Shown in pieces: positions 31,752 through 40,047 of a stretch of 40,497 nt of DNA. Positions within the stretch are counted from its first letter, which is position 1. Each line of letters opens with the position of its first letter. The position numbers were made by a program, and so were the translations under genes. The stretch comes from an uncultured Collinsella sp. (GTDB taxonomy: Bacteria > Actinomycetota > Coriobacteriia > Coriobacteriales > Coriobacteriaceae). Under the pieces are notes generated by a model. That model saw nothing but the letters and a program-made list of their open reading frames with translations. It was not told the DNA's origin and did no database searches. Location of the stretch: NCBI GenBank assembly GCA_902479065.1, contig CABSNM010000017.1:1-40497 (forward strand), in the 5' to 3' direction.

Positions 31752-33047
31752 CTACCGCGGCAGGCGAATCGTAAAGCGGCTGCCGACGCCCTCGACCGAG
31801 GTCACGCCGATGACGCCGCCGTGGCTATCGACGATCCACTTGGCGATGGCGAGCCCCAGGCCCGAGCCCTGCGCTCCGGCATCGCGCGCGTTGTCGGCGC
31901 GGTAGAACCGCTCGAACGCGTGAGCTGCGGATTCCTGATTCATGCCGATGCCCTCGTCCTCAACGCTTATGTCGATCGTGCCCGCGCCCGCATCCGGCGT
32001 CATGTCAAACGAGATGGATGCGCCCGCGTCCGAATACTTGGCGGCGTTCTGCACGATCACGCGCAGGGCCTGCTTTACGAGTGCCACGTCGACAGGCGCG
32101 TCGCAGCGTGGGTCGCTGGCGAGCGCGGCGTCAAACGCCAGCCGATACGTGTGCGCGGCATCGATCATCTGCGATTCCTCGCAAACCTCGCCGACCAGCG
32201 CGGCCAGGTTGGTATTCGCGCGCCGCAGTACGGTGCGTCCGGCATCGCCGCGTGCCAAAAACAGCAGCTGCTCCACAAGCTCTTGCATGCGCTCGCTTTC
32301 GGCTTTAAGGGACGCGATGGATTCCGCCAGCACGTCCGGGTCGTCCTTACCCCAGCGGTCGAGCATGTTCACGTAGCCCTGAATCACCGCGATGGGCGTG
32401 CGCAGCTCGTGGCTCGCGTCGTTGACAAAGCGCATCTGCTGCAGCTTGGCCTCTTGCATCTGGCGCAGCAGGCGGTTGAGTGCGACCTCGATGCTTGCCA
32501 GGTCGGCGTCGCCGGTAGTGACGCTCGGCGAGTCGACGCTTGCGCGCTCGATGGCCTGCTCCAGTGTTTCCATTTTGCCGCCGGCGAGTTGCATGCGGCC
32601 GAGTTCGTCCACGCGCAGGGCCAGATCGTTGAGCGGCGCCATGGTGCGGCGCACGCGGCGGGCGCCGCCGAGCATGTTGAGCACGCTGATGACCTGCCAA
32701 CCCACAACGACAAGGTAGAGAGGCCATAGCGCGACGAGGTCCTGCGCGAGGGGGAAAGTCTTGGTGGTGCGCGCAAGCTCGACGGTATAGGTGAGCGTTG
32801 CCAGGTCCCAGCCGCGCGCGGGCGTCAGCGACATGCCGTGAACGGTGGCGCTGGGGATCCATCCTGCGGTAAACGCGCCGTCGGTCAGCGTCTGGTTGTA
32901 TCCATAGACGAGGACCGCCACCGCAATAACCAACAGCAACAGATCGAGCCAGACGTAGCTCATCAGGCGGCGCCACATATAGCTCCAGTTGATGGCGCGG
33001 GCGATGGAGGTGACGCGCTTGGTCTCGGCGTTACGCACGGCAGACAT
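31752..33047 (-). CDS. Two-component sensor histidine kinase
   Basis: 431 residues. Two membrane helices (about 32-50 and 104-126) enclose a short outer loop of about 50 residues, followed by a HAMP linker. The phospho-acceptor His213 lies in NDASHELRTPIAVIQGY. The ATPase domain has the N-box (VIVQNAAKYSDAG), G1 (VEDEGIGM) and G2 (GSGLGLAIAKW). The start ATG at 33047 overlaps the end of the response regulator gene by 17 bp, which couples their translation. The signal is unknown; the small sensor loop suggests membrane or envelope stress. Confidence 0.93.
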   Translation of the reverse strand: MSAVRNAETKRVTSIARAINWSYMWRRLMSYVWLDLLLLVIAVAVLVYGYNQTLTDGAFTAGWIPSATVHGMSLTPARGWDLATLTYTVELARTTKTFPLAQDLVALWPLYLVVVGWQVISVLNMLGGARRVRRTMAPLNDLALRVDELGRMQLAGGKMETLEQAIERASVDSPSVTTGDADLASIEVALNRLLRQMQEAKLQQMRFVNDASHELRTPIAVIQGYVNMLDRWGKDDPDVLAESIASLKAESERMQELVEQLLFLARGDAGRTVLRRANTNLAALVGEVCEESQMIDAAHTYRLAFDAALASDPRCDAPVDVALVKQALRVIVQNAAKYSDAGASISFDMTPDAGAGTIDISVEDEGIGMNQESAAHAFERFYRADNARDAGAQGSGLGLAIAKWIVDSHGGVIGVTSVEGVGSRFTIRLPR

Positions 33048-33810
33048 AGCCCACCCCGCGCACGGTTTGGATGATGCGGGCGCCGCCGGCGTCTTCGATC
33101 TTGGCGCGCAGGTGCGCAATGTGCACGTCGACGTTGTTGGTGTCGCCCACGTATTCGTAGCCCAGCGCCTCGTGCGCGATGCGCTCGCGCGTGAGCACGG
33201 TTTCGGCATGCGCCATAAGCAGGGCGAGAACGTCGAACTCGCGGGCCGTGAGCGCGATGGGCGAGCCTCCGACCGTGACTTCGCGGCGGTCGGGATCGAG
33301 CACAACCGAGCCAACGGTGAGCGTAGCGGGGGAGGGCGAGGCGGAAGCCTGGGCCGAGTCGCTGACCGGGGGTATCGCACCGGCGCCGACGCCCGCACCG
33401 GCCGCCATGCCCGTCCCGGCGCCGCCAACGCCCGAAGCCGCCCGCACGGCCTCCGAGCGCTTCAACGCCACGCGGATCCGTGCGAACAGCTCCTCAATCG
33501 CAAACGGCTTGGTCAGGTAATCGTCGGCGCCGGCATCGAGCCCGGCCACCTTGTCCATCACGGCATCGCGCGCGGTGACCATAATCACCGGCACATCCTT
33601 GTGCTTGCGGACACGTCGCAGGACCTCCATGCCGTTGAACTGCGGCAACAGCACATCGAGCAGAATCAGATCGTAGTCGCGCTCCAGCGCCAGGTCCACG
33701 GCGGTGCGGCCGTCAGCGGCGTGCTCCACCTGGTAGCCCTCGTGCTCCAGCTCGAGCGTCACAAAGCGGGCGATTTTCTCCTCGTCCTCTACGATCAGGA
33801 TCCGTGCCAT
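33031..33810 (-). CDS. OmpR/PhoB-family response regulator
   Basis: 259 residues. The receiver domain has the acidic pair in IVEDEE, phospho-acceptor Asp52 and the conserved Lys101 in DDYLTKPF. The C-terminal winged helix has LTAREFDVLALL and DVHIAHLRAKIED, ending RTVRGVGYV-like. The two domains are joined by an unusually long Gly/Ala/Ser-rich linker of about 43 residues (about 121-163). Partner of the overlapping kinase. It starts 18 bp after the DUF4342 gene. Confidence 0.94.
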   Translation of the reverse strand: MARILIVEDEEKIARFVTLELEHEGYQVEHAADGRTAVDLALERDYDLILLDVLLPQFNGMEVLRRVRKHKDVPVIMVTARDAVMDKVAGLDAGADDYLTKPFAIEELFARIRVALKRSEAVRAASGVGGAGTGMAAGAGVGAGAIPPVSDSAQASASPSPATLTVGSVVLDPDRREVTVGGSPIALTAREFDVLALLMAHAETVLTRERIAHEALGYEYVGDTNNVDVHIAHLRAKIEDAGGARIIQTVRGVGYVCRA

Positions 33811-33828
33811 GCGTGCCCCCGTCTGCGA

Positions 33829-34371
33829 TTACTTGTCGTCGTTGAGATTTTGCTTGATGTCGTCCGCGGCGTCGGCGGCGTGATTCATAAGGTTGTTGAT
33901 GCTGCCGGGCACGTCGCCGTCGTTGTCGATACGGTAACGCATGCCAAAGAACAGGCCAATCAGCATCAGCCATATCGTGGCACCCCAGGCAAACAGCGCG
34001 ACGATGGGGATCAGGATGGGGATGTTGAGGATGATCGCATCGCGGCGCGTGGCGATAAACTTGGTGTCCAGGCTCAGGCGGAAGAGCTTTTTGAGGTACT
34101 CCCACACGCTGTCCATCTTCTTGGAGAAGTCGGTCTTTTCGCTCGATTTTTCGTAGGCGGCCTGCACGGCGACCATCTCGGCCGAGGGCTCATCGACCGG
34201 CTCAGACTCGGTGGCGGCGTGCGCTGACGTGGTCTGGGTCTTGCCCTGCGACTCGAGCCAAATGATGGCATCCAGAACGTTGCCGTCGGCGGCGTCGAGC
34301 GCAGCTTTGGCATCGGTGTAGCTCACGTTGCACTTGGTGCGGATGGTTTCAACTTTTTCGAGGTCGTCCAT
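33829..34371 (-). CDS. DUF4342 protein with UBA-like N-terminus
   Basis: 180 residues. The N-terminal 40 residues (TIRTKCNVSYTDAKAALDAA) resemble a UBA/TS-N-like three-helix fold. A disordered Ser/Glu/Thr stretch follows, then the DUF4342 segment, with a hydrophobic region (about 113-145) that could cross the membrane once or as a hairpin. The function is unknown. The ATG follows AAAGGAC. It is the first gene of an operon with the response regulator and kinase, which suggests a membrane-stress link. Confidence 0.8.
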   Translation of the reverse strand: MDDLEKVETIRTKCNVSYTDAKAALDAADGNVLDAIIWLESQGKTQTTSAHAATESEPVDEPSAEMVAVQAAYEKSSEKTDFSKKMDSVWEYLKKLFRLSLDTKFIATRRDAIILNIPILIPIVALFAWGATIWLMLIGLFFGMRYRIDNDGDVPGSINNLMNHAADAADDIKQNLNDDK

Positions 34372-34729
34372 GACCTGTCCTTTCGTTCGATGGGCGCGAC
34401 GCCGGGCGATCTGCCCGGGCGCGAGCGTTGCGTTCGGCGGCCTGCGTTGCGCGGCGCCGCCTCGCCATTGGTCGAACTCTATAGTGCAGGTTATAGATTA
34501 AGCGATTCTTGAGCCAAGATTAATGTTGGATGAGTTTTTGGGTAGCGGTGGGAAAAGTATTAGACCTCGATAGCGGGGGATGGGGTGCCGGTGCAAAACG
34601 GCGTCAAAGGTTGGTCGAGCAGGCGGTTTCTCCATTGATGTCCGCACGGCATGGGACACTTACCCTGCCGCCCTGCTCTGCCGCGGCGGCATGTACCCAA
34701 ACAACGACCCTCTAAGGAGTTCGATACCA
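34372..34729. other. Intergenic region between DUF4342 operon and small membrane protein gene
   Basis: No credible gene. It holds the minus-strand promoter at 34490-34517, GC-rich sequence next to the DUF4342 gene, and an AT-rich centre. On the plus strand, TTTTTG and TATTAG 17 bp apart near 34535-34563 are a weak promoter candidate for the gene at 34730. Confidence 0.5.
34490..34517 (-). promoter_or_regulatory. Promoter of the DUF4342-RR-HK operon
   Basis: On the minus strand, TTGGCT (34512-34517) and TATAAC (34490-34495) are 16 bp apart. The leader would be about 110 nt. Confidence 0.6.
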
Positions 34730-34969
34730 ATGAGCGATAACACCAAGCATCTCGCAAAGAAGTGCGTCAAGGACGCGGGGCCGTGCCTCGCGTTGTGCCT
34801 TGCCGGCGCAGCGGTCGCGCTGCTGGCTGTTCTGGGGCCATTCGACGTGCTCCGAAGTGCCAGTTCTCTGCACGTTTGCATGGCCCTTGCCGGCGCCATG
34901 ATGACCGGCGGCGTGCTCGATCTGGTTTTTTGGGTGCTTGACCCGTTTGGATGGAAGAACGAAGGGTAA
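34730..34969 (+). CDS. Small membrane protein, function unknown
   Basis: 79 residues with two hydrophobic segments (CLALCLAGAAVALLAVLGPF and CMALAGAMMTGGVLDLVFWVL), so probably two membrane helices with both ends inside. A clear AAGGAG site lies about 10 nt before the ATG, which supports a real gene. No family was recognised. Confidence 0.65.
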   Translation: MSDNTKHLAKKCVKDAGPCLALCLAGAAVALLAVLGPFDVLRSASSLHVCMALAGAMMTGGVLDLVFWVLDPFGWKNEG

Positions 34970-35054
34970 GCCCTAAGGGATGGAAGGGCTGGAACGGTTG
35001 GCTTAGTGATCGTGCAGAATGTGGGCTAGCGACTTACAGGGAAGTGGTAATCCG

Positions 35055-35780
35055 ATGACGGTCTATGTAACAGGCGATATTCATGGCGGCGCTGACATGC
35101 AAAAGCTCCGCGATTGGGAGCTTGGGGATAGCCTGGCGAGCGACGACTATCTCATCATCGCGGGCGACTTTGGCTTTCCCTGGGACTTTTCTACCGAGGA
35201 ATGTGCCGATATTGCTTGGCTGGAGTCGCGCCCCTACACCGTGCTGTTTGTCGACGGCAACCACGAGCGTTTCGATCACTGGGCGGAACGCCCCATGGAG
35301 TTGTGGCACGGTGGGCTGACGCAGCGCCTGTCGGATACCTCGCCCATACGGCGCCTGACGCGCGGCGAGGTTTTTGAGCTCGACGGCTCAACGGTCTTTA
35401 CCATGGGCGGCGCCACGAGCGTGGACAAGGAATACCGCATTCCGTATTCCAGCTGGTGGCCGCAGGAGCTGCCGGACGAGCGCAACTTTGAGGAGGCGCG
35501 GGCAAAGCTCGACAGCGTGGGCTGGACGGTCGACTACGTGATCACTCACACCTGCTCTACGCGCATGCTTTCGTCCACGCTTTATCCAGCGTCCGGCTGG
35601 AATTGCCCCTCCGTTGATCGGCTTACGGCATTTTTCGATGAGCTGGAAGACCGCTTGGACTACAAGCGCTGGTACTACGGGCATTTTCATCGGGATACCA
35701 ACCCGGCCGAGCGTCACACCGTGCTCTACGACTGCATCGTTCGCTTGGGCGACGAACTCCAGCCCTGGGATGTTGCGTAG
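35055..35780 (+). CDS. Calcineurin-like metallophosphoesterase
   Basis: 241 residues. Metal-binding blocks: VTGDIHGGADM, IIAGDFGFPWD, LFVDGNHERFD, VITHTCSTRM and YYGHFHRD. The GNHE and GHFH motifs are standard. Substrate is unknown; similar stand-alone proteins act on phosphomonoesters or diesters. The ATG at 35055 follows GGGAAGTGG. It is convergent with gluQ, with only 15 bp between the stops. Confidence 0.9.
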   Translation: MTVYVTGDIHGGADMQKLRDWELGDSLASDDYLIIAGDFGFPWDFSTEECADIAWLESRPYTVLFVDGNHERFDHWAERPMELWHGGLTQRLSDTSPIRRLTRGEVFELDGSTVFTMGGATSVDKEYRIPYSSWWPQELPDERNFEEARAKLDSVGWTVDYVITHTCSTRMLSSTLYPASGWNCPSVDRLTAFFDELEDRLDYKRWYYGHFHRDTNPAERHTVLYDCIVRLGDELQPWDVA

Positions 35781-35795
35781 AGGCGGGGTGGCTGG

Positions 35796-36797
35796 CTACT
35801 CGACCGTTACAGTGATGTTCTCCCGATGCGCGCGGATGACGTCCCAGCTAAAGTGCTCGACCAGCTGCTCGGCGGTACGCGGCGTGGTGTCCGGCGCGAT
35901 GCCTGTTTGCCCGGCGAGCCATCCCAACAGTGCCTCGGGTGTGCCAAAGCGGGTGCGGAGCTCGCCCAGGTCCAGATCGCGATCGCGCTTGGAAAGGCGG
36001 CGGCCGTCCGGTGACATGAGCAGCGGAATGTGCGCGTAGTGCGGCGTGGGCAGTCCCAGCAGATGTTGCAGATAGATCTGGCGGGGCGTGGAGCCCAGCA
36101 GGTCGCATCCGCGTACGATCTCGGTGACGCCCATGGCAGCGTCGTCGACCACCACGGCCAGCTGATAGGCAAACACGCCGTCGCTGCGGCGCACCAAAAA
36201 GTCACCGCACTCGGTGGCGAGTGCTTCGCATTGGGCTCCGTACGTGCGGTCCACGAATTCGATCACGTCGCTGGCGAGGTCGTCGACGGTGGGCACGCGC
36301 AGGCGCGTGGCCGGAGCACGCAGGGCACTGCGGCGGGTGATTTCATCAGCAGAAAGACCTCTGCAGGCGCCGCGGTAGATGGGCGTGCCGTCGCTGGCGT
36401 GCGGCGCGCTCGCGGCGTGGAGTTCGGCACGCGTGCAAAAACAGGGATAGGTGAGGCCGGCGTCTTGCAGCTGGCGCAGGGCGTCCTCGTACAGATCCAG
36501 GCGATCGTGCTGGTAGTAGGGGCCTTCGTCCCACTCGAGCCCCAGCCAGGTCAGATCGTCAATCAGTTGAGCGGCAAGTTCCGGGCGCTTGCAGCGATCG
36601 TCCAGGTCCTCGATACGCAACACGATGCTGCCGCCCTGGCTGCGGGCCGAAAGCCATGCGCACAGGCAGCTGAACACGTTGCCCAAGTGCATGCGGCCCG
36701 AGGGCGACGGGGCAAAGCGGCCCACGACGGGGGTGGGCACTGCCGTTGCTGGTGCGTCCGCGGCGGGCGTTGCTATGTTGCGTGTTTTGATATCCAT
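35796..36797 (-). CDS. gluQ: Glutamyl-Q tRNA(Asp) synthetase
   Basis: 333 residues, a shortened GluRS that lacks the anticodon-binding domain and attaches glutamate to the queuosine base of tRNA-Asp. The HIGH-like motif is MHLGN (36-40) and the KMSKS-like motif is RLSKRD (267-272). The zinc-binding residues Cys119, Cys121, Tyr141 and Cys145 are in place. The start at 36797 has no ribosome site, but TATACT lies only 7 bp upstream, so the mRNA may be leaderless. Confidence 0.92.
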   Translation of the reverse strand: MDIKTRNIATPAADAPATAVPTPVVGRFAPSPSGRMHLGNVFSCLCAWLSARSQGGSIVLRIEDLDDRCKRPELAAQLIDDLTWLGLEWDEGPYYQHDRLDLYEDALRQLQDAGLTYPCFCTRAELHAASAPHASDGTPIYRGACRGLSADEITRRSALRAPATRLRVPTVDDLASDVIEFVDRTYGAQCEALATECGDFLVRRSDGVFAYQLAVVVDDAAMGVTEIVRGCDLLGSTPRQIYLQHLLGLPTPHYAHIPLLMSPDGRRLSKRDRDLDLGELRTRFGTPEALLGWLAGQTGIAPDTTPRTAEQLVEHFSWDVIRAHRENITVTVE

Positions 36798-36933
36798 GCG
36801 GATGAGTATAGCGCGGGGCTTGGCAGGGAAGGCGTTGCCGCGCTCACAAGTTGGCGGCGGTGTGCATTGCGCACGGTGGGTTTGCGGCTCAAGGTCTCGA
36901 TCGCTGCGTACCGACTTAGCCTCACAAACGACA

Positions 36934-36969
36934 GAAACCCCGGCAGCTCTTCGCAACTGCCGGGGTTTC
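36934..36969. other. Isolated 13-bp GC-rich hairpin
   Basis: Perfect stem with a 10-nt loop. The flank is CGCGGAAAAGG on the right and, in reverse, TGTCGTTTGTG on the left, so it is a weak terminator at best. It could be the tail of an unannotated small RNA. Confidence 0.6.
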
Positions 36970-37147
36970 CGCGGAAAAGGGGGACATGATCCTCGAGCGA
37001 ACGGCAAAGGGGCAAACCGTTTTCGCTCAACTGCTTTATGCCCCTCGGCTGGCGGCTCAGTCAGCGCATGCCGCGCCCACACAAAGCCGCTACACCTGTG
37101 ACGGAGCTGTGAAGTGGTATCTATTGCTGGCGCAGGCCATGCCAAGG

Positions 37148-37191
37148 GTGTCCCTAATGACTGGTCATTTAAGAACGTCCCCAATGACTGG
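37148..37191. repeat. Dispersed element B, copy 2
   Basis: Carries GGTCATTTAAGAACGTCCCC followed by AATGACTGG. Orientation is opposite to copy 1. Confidence 0.85.
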
Positions 37192-37312
37192 CTGTTGGGG
37201 TGCGGGTGTGACTTTCATCCCGTTTGGCGCTCCGGTCGCCTAGATGTTCGTCATGCGTACCCGCAAACGTGGGACAATGGCGCTGTTGGTTTTACAGACA
37301 AAGGATGTGCCT

Positions 37313-39256
37313 ATGAACACCCTCGCCGCCAAAGTCAGCCGGCAGCGCCACCTGTTTGCGCGATTCGCTTCCGTCTGCGTGCTCGTCGCGCTTGCGTTGT
37401 TGCTGCTGCCTGTCGCCGCGCACGCCGACGGCTACTCCATGACCCAGACCTATATCAGTGCCACGGTCGAGGCCGATGGATCGCTGACCGTTGTCGAGGG
37501 ACGCCAGTTTGATTTCGACGACGACATCAACGGCGTGTTTTGGGAGATTAATACGGGCTCCAACCAGCAGGGCGGCACGGCGGGCGTCGACGTGCTGAGT
37601 GTCGAGGAAGAGGACACCGCGTTTAACAAAGTCGATAGCGCGAACAAGGGCGATTCTGGCGTCTACACGGTCGAGCAGACCGGTGACGGCGTAAGGATTA
37701 AGGTGTTCAGCCCTCACGAGAGCGGCGACAGCGCAATCTACTACGTGAGCTACACCATGACCGGTGCGGTTATGAACTGGGCCGATACCGCCGAGCTCTA
37801 CTGGAAGTTCGTAGGTGACGGCTGGTCTGCGGATTCCGATGACGTCGAGATGGAAGTGTGCTTCGCGAATGCCGCTGCCGGGACGGTGGCCGTCAAGGGC
37901 GATAACTTCCGCGCATGGGGCCATGGTCCGCTGACGGGCGACGTGTCGCTCGATGAGGACGAGCCCATGGTCACCTATACCATTCCCTGCGTGCACCAGG
38001 GCGAATTCGCCGAGGCACGCATCGCCTTCCCTAGCGACTGGGTGCCGCAGCTTGCCGCTTCGGGCGAAGAGCGCATGTCAACGATCCTGAGCGAAGAGAA
38101 GGAATGGGCCGACGAAGCTAACGCCCGCCGCGCTCACGCTCGCATGATTGCCAATGCACTTGCCGTGCTAAGTGTTGTTGCGGCGGTGGCCTTTACCGGC
38201 ACAATCGTTATGCTCAAGCTGCGCAAGCGCAAGCCCAAGCCGCTTTTCCAGGACGAATATTTCCGCGATGTGCCTTCGGCCGACCATCCCGCCGTGCTTT
38301 CGGCCCTCATGAGCTGGAACGAGGTGCCCGATCAGGCATATATCGCCACGCTCATGAAGCTCACTGACGACCGTGTGATCAAGCTGGAGCAGGCGACCGT
38401 GACCAAGGCCAAGAAGGGTCTGTTGGGGCGTGAAAAAGAAGAGCAGACGTATCGCGTGACGGTGAGTGATGCGGGCTGGAAGTCGGCCAAGGGCATTGAC
38501 CACACGGTGCTCAAGGTCTTCTTTGCCGGTACTAAGCCTGACGAGAACGGCGATCGCTCGCGCACGTTCGACGAGCTGCAGCACTACGTCAAGCAGCACG
38601 CTACACCCGTGGGCGACAAGCTCGAGGACTATCAGAACACCGTTAAGGGCAAGCTGGCCGATAGCGAGTACGTTGCCTCAGACGGCATTGTTGCAATGGT
38701 GTTTTGCCTGGTTCTTGGTATCCTGATTGCCTTTGTTCCCGTGGGATCCATCTTCTTTACCGATGGCGCACAGGCGAACATTACCGCCGCGGTTATCTCG
38801 GTGCCGATTGTGCTGGTGGGTATCGGCGTGGGCCTTACGTTCCGCCGCTTTACGCCGGAGGGCGCCGAGGTGGCGGCTCGCTGCAAGGCGCTCAAGCATT
38901 GGCTCGAGGATTTCACACGCCTAAAGGAAGCCGTCCCGGGCGATTTGGTGCTGTGGAACAAGCTGCTGGTGATGGGCGTTGCCCTGGGCGTTTCGAAAGA
39001 AGTGCTGCGACAGCTGGCCGAGGCCGTGCCTGCGGACCTGCGCAACAGCGACGATTTCTACGACAACTACCCCTGCTACTGGTGGTATTACCATCACTAC
39101 GGCAACGAGTCTCCGCTCGATTCGTTCAACGATGTGTATCACGAGACCATCCGCGAGCTGGCTTCGAGCTCCGATAGCTCGAGCGGCGGCAGCGGCGGCG
39201 GCTTCTCTGGCGGCGGTGGTGGCGGCGTCGGCGGAGGCGGCGGCGGAACGTTCTAA
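37313..39256 (+). CDS. DUF2207-domain membrane protein
   Basis: 647 residues. A signal peptide ending at AAHA-D (about residue 41) is followed by an outer DUF2207 domain (about 42-255) with repeated beta-strands. A membrane helix (about 276-301) leads to a cytoplasmic region, two more helices (about 459-482 and 492-511), and a second soluble part. The tail is a long run of Gly and Ser ending in GGTF, typical of the family. The function is unknown; the family occurs in Gram-positive bacteria and its low-complexity end may bind partners or lipid. The ATG uses an AAAGGA site; earlier in-frame starts lack one. Confidence 0.9.
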   Translation: MNTLAAKVSRQRHLFARFASVCVLVALALLLLPVAAHADGYSMTQTYISATVEADGSLTVVEGRQFDFDDDINGVFWEINTGSNQQGGTAGVDVLSVEEEDTAFNKVDSANKGDSGVYTVEQTGDGVRIKVFSPHESGDSAIYYVSYTMTGAVMNWADTAELYWKFVGDGWSADSDDVEMEVCFANAAAGTVAVKGDNFRAWGHGPLTGDVSLDEDEPMVTYTIPCVHQGEFAEARIAFPSDWVPQLAASGEERMSTILSEEKEWADEANARRAHARMIANALAVLSVVAAVAFTGTIVMLKLRKRKPKPLFQDEYFRDVPSADHPAVLSALMSWNEVPDQAYIATLMKLTDDRVIKLEQATVTKAKKGLLGREKEEQTYRVTVSDAGWKSAKGIDHTVLKVFFAGTKPDENGDRSRTFDELQHYVKQHATPVGDKLEDYQNTVKGKLADSEYVASDGIVAMVFCLVLGILIAFVPVGSIFFTDGAQANITAAVISVPIVLVGIGVGLTFRRFTPEGAEVAARCKALKHWLEDFTRLKEAVPGDLVLWNKLLVMGVALGVSKEVLRQLAEAVPADLRNSDDFYDNYPCYWWYYHHYGNESPLDSFNDVYHETIRELASSSDSSSGGSGGGFSGGGGGGVGGGGGGTF

Positions 39257-39270
39257 CGGTCGTAAATTAT

Positions 39271-39318
39271 GGGATGGGCTTTTCTCGACAGCCGTCGGGG
39301 AAAGCCCATCCCCTTTTT
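39271..39318 (+). terminator. Rho-independent terminator of the DUF2207 gene
   Basis: A perfect 12-bp stem GGGATGGGCTTT/AAAGCCCATCCC with an 18-nt loop, followed by CTTTTT. Confidence 0.92.
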
Positions 39319-39332
39319 ACGCGCTACCTACG

Positions 39333-39380
39333 AAGACTGTCCCCAGCGACTAATCATTTAAGAACGTCCCCAACGACTAG
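39333..39380. repeat. Dispersed element B, copy 3, at the IS110 left flank
   Basis: Begins AAGACTGTCCCCAGCGAC and continues TTTAAGAACGTCCCCAACGA. The IS110-family element lies directly to its right, so it may contain the insertion target. Confidence 0.85.
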
Positions 39381-39545
39381 GTGCGGTTGCTGTCAAGGAG
39401 TGTCCCGGGGTGCCGGCACAGACGATATGAGCAGGACATAAAAACATTGAGAGCCCCTGCTGCATGAAATCCGCGGATTAGGCCGACAATGGTGAGTGTC
39501 TAATTCAGCCGCGGCGGCCGCGCCGCATTCACGGAAGGGGCTCCC
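39381..39545 (+). mobile_element. Left end of IS110-family element, possible bridge RNA region
   Basis: About 165 bp of non-coding sequence just upstream of the IS110 transposase gene. It has a perfect palindrome AATCCGCGGATT near 39467 and GC-rich inverted runs near 39510. In IS110-group elements the bridge RNA that pairs target and donor is made from this left-end region. The boundary with host DNA is not certain. Confidence 0.5.
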
Positions 39546-40047
39546 ATGCTCGATACTACCACCTTCGTCGGCCTCGACGTCCACGCCCGCTCGATAAAGG
39601 CCGTCTCCCTCGACGTCATGACCGGGGAGGTGCGCGCCGCGACCTTCGGCTACGACGCCGGGGCCGTCGCGGAGTGGGTCCGCTCCGTGGACCCCGGGGC
39701 CAGGTGCGTGTACGAGTCCGGGGTCACGGGCTTCGACCTGCAGAAGAGGCTCTCCGGCCTGGGGGTCGACTGCGCGGTCGGCGCCGTCTCGAAGATGATC
39801 AAGCCCAGCGCGGACAGGCGCAGGAAGAACGACCGCAACGACGCGGAGTTCCTCGCCCGCATGCTGTCGGTCGGCAACGTGGTCGAGGTGTGGGTCCCCG
39901 ACGACGAGTGCGAGGCCGCCCGCGACCTGACCAGGGCGCTCGAGGACGCGAGGGACGACCTCTCGCGCTCGAAGCAGCGGCTCTCCAAGTTCCTGCTCAG
40001 GCACGGGCTCGTCTTCGACGAGAGGACGCCCACCGGCCGCAGGAAGG
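39546..40047 (+). pseudogene. IS110-family transposase, truncated by IS21 insertion
   Basis: 167 residues of the N-terminal RuvC-like DEDD domain remain: Asp11 in GLDVHARS, Glu57 in YESG, and Asp96 and Asp99 in KNDRNDAEFLAR. The family needs a C-terminal serine domain (total about 400 residues), which is missing here because an IS21-family end begins at 40048. The frame reads on into IS21 sequence. The ATG follows GGAAGGGG. The rest may lie beyond the IS21 element. Confidence 0.9.

Larger units (their letters stand above)
36798..37312. other. Intergenic region between gluQ and the DUF2207 gene
   Basis: No credible gene. From left: gluQ -10 TATACT (minus, 36805-36810); a perfect 13-bp hairpin GAAACCCCGGCAG/CTGCCGGGGTTTC (36934-36969) without a good T-run; and element B copy 2 (37148-37191). 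A possible -10 GACAAT precedes the DUF2207 gene at about 37272. Confidence 0.6.

Noticed and set aside
39393..40004. Minus-strand frame opposite the IS110 transposase
   Set aside because: Antisense shadow; the plus strand has the DEDD motifs and a good ribosome site.
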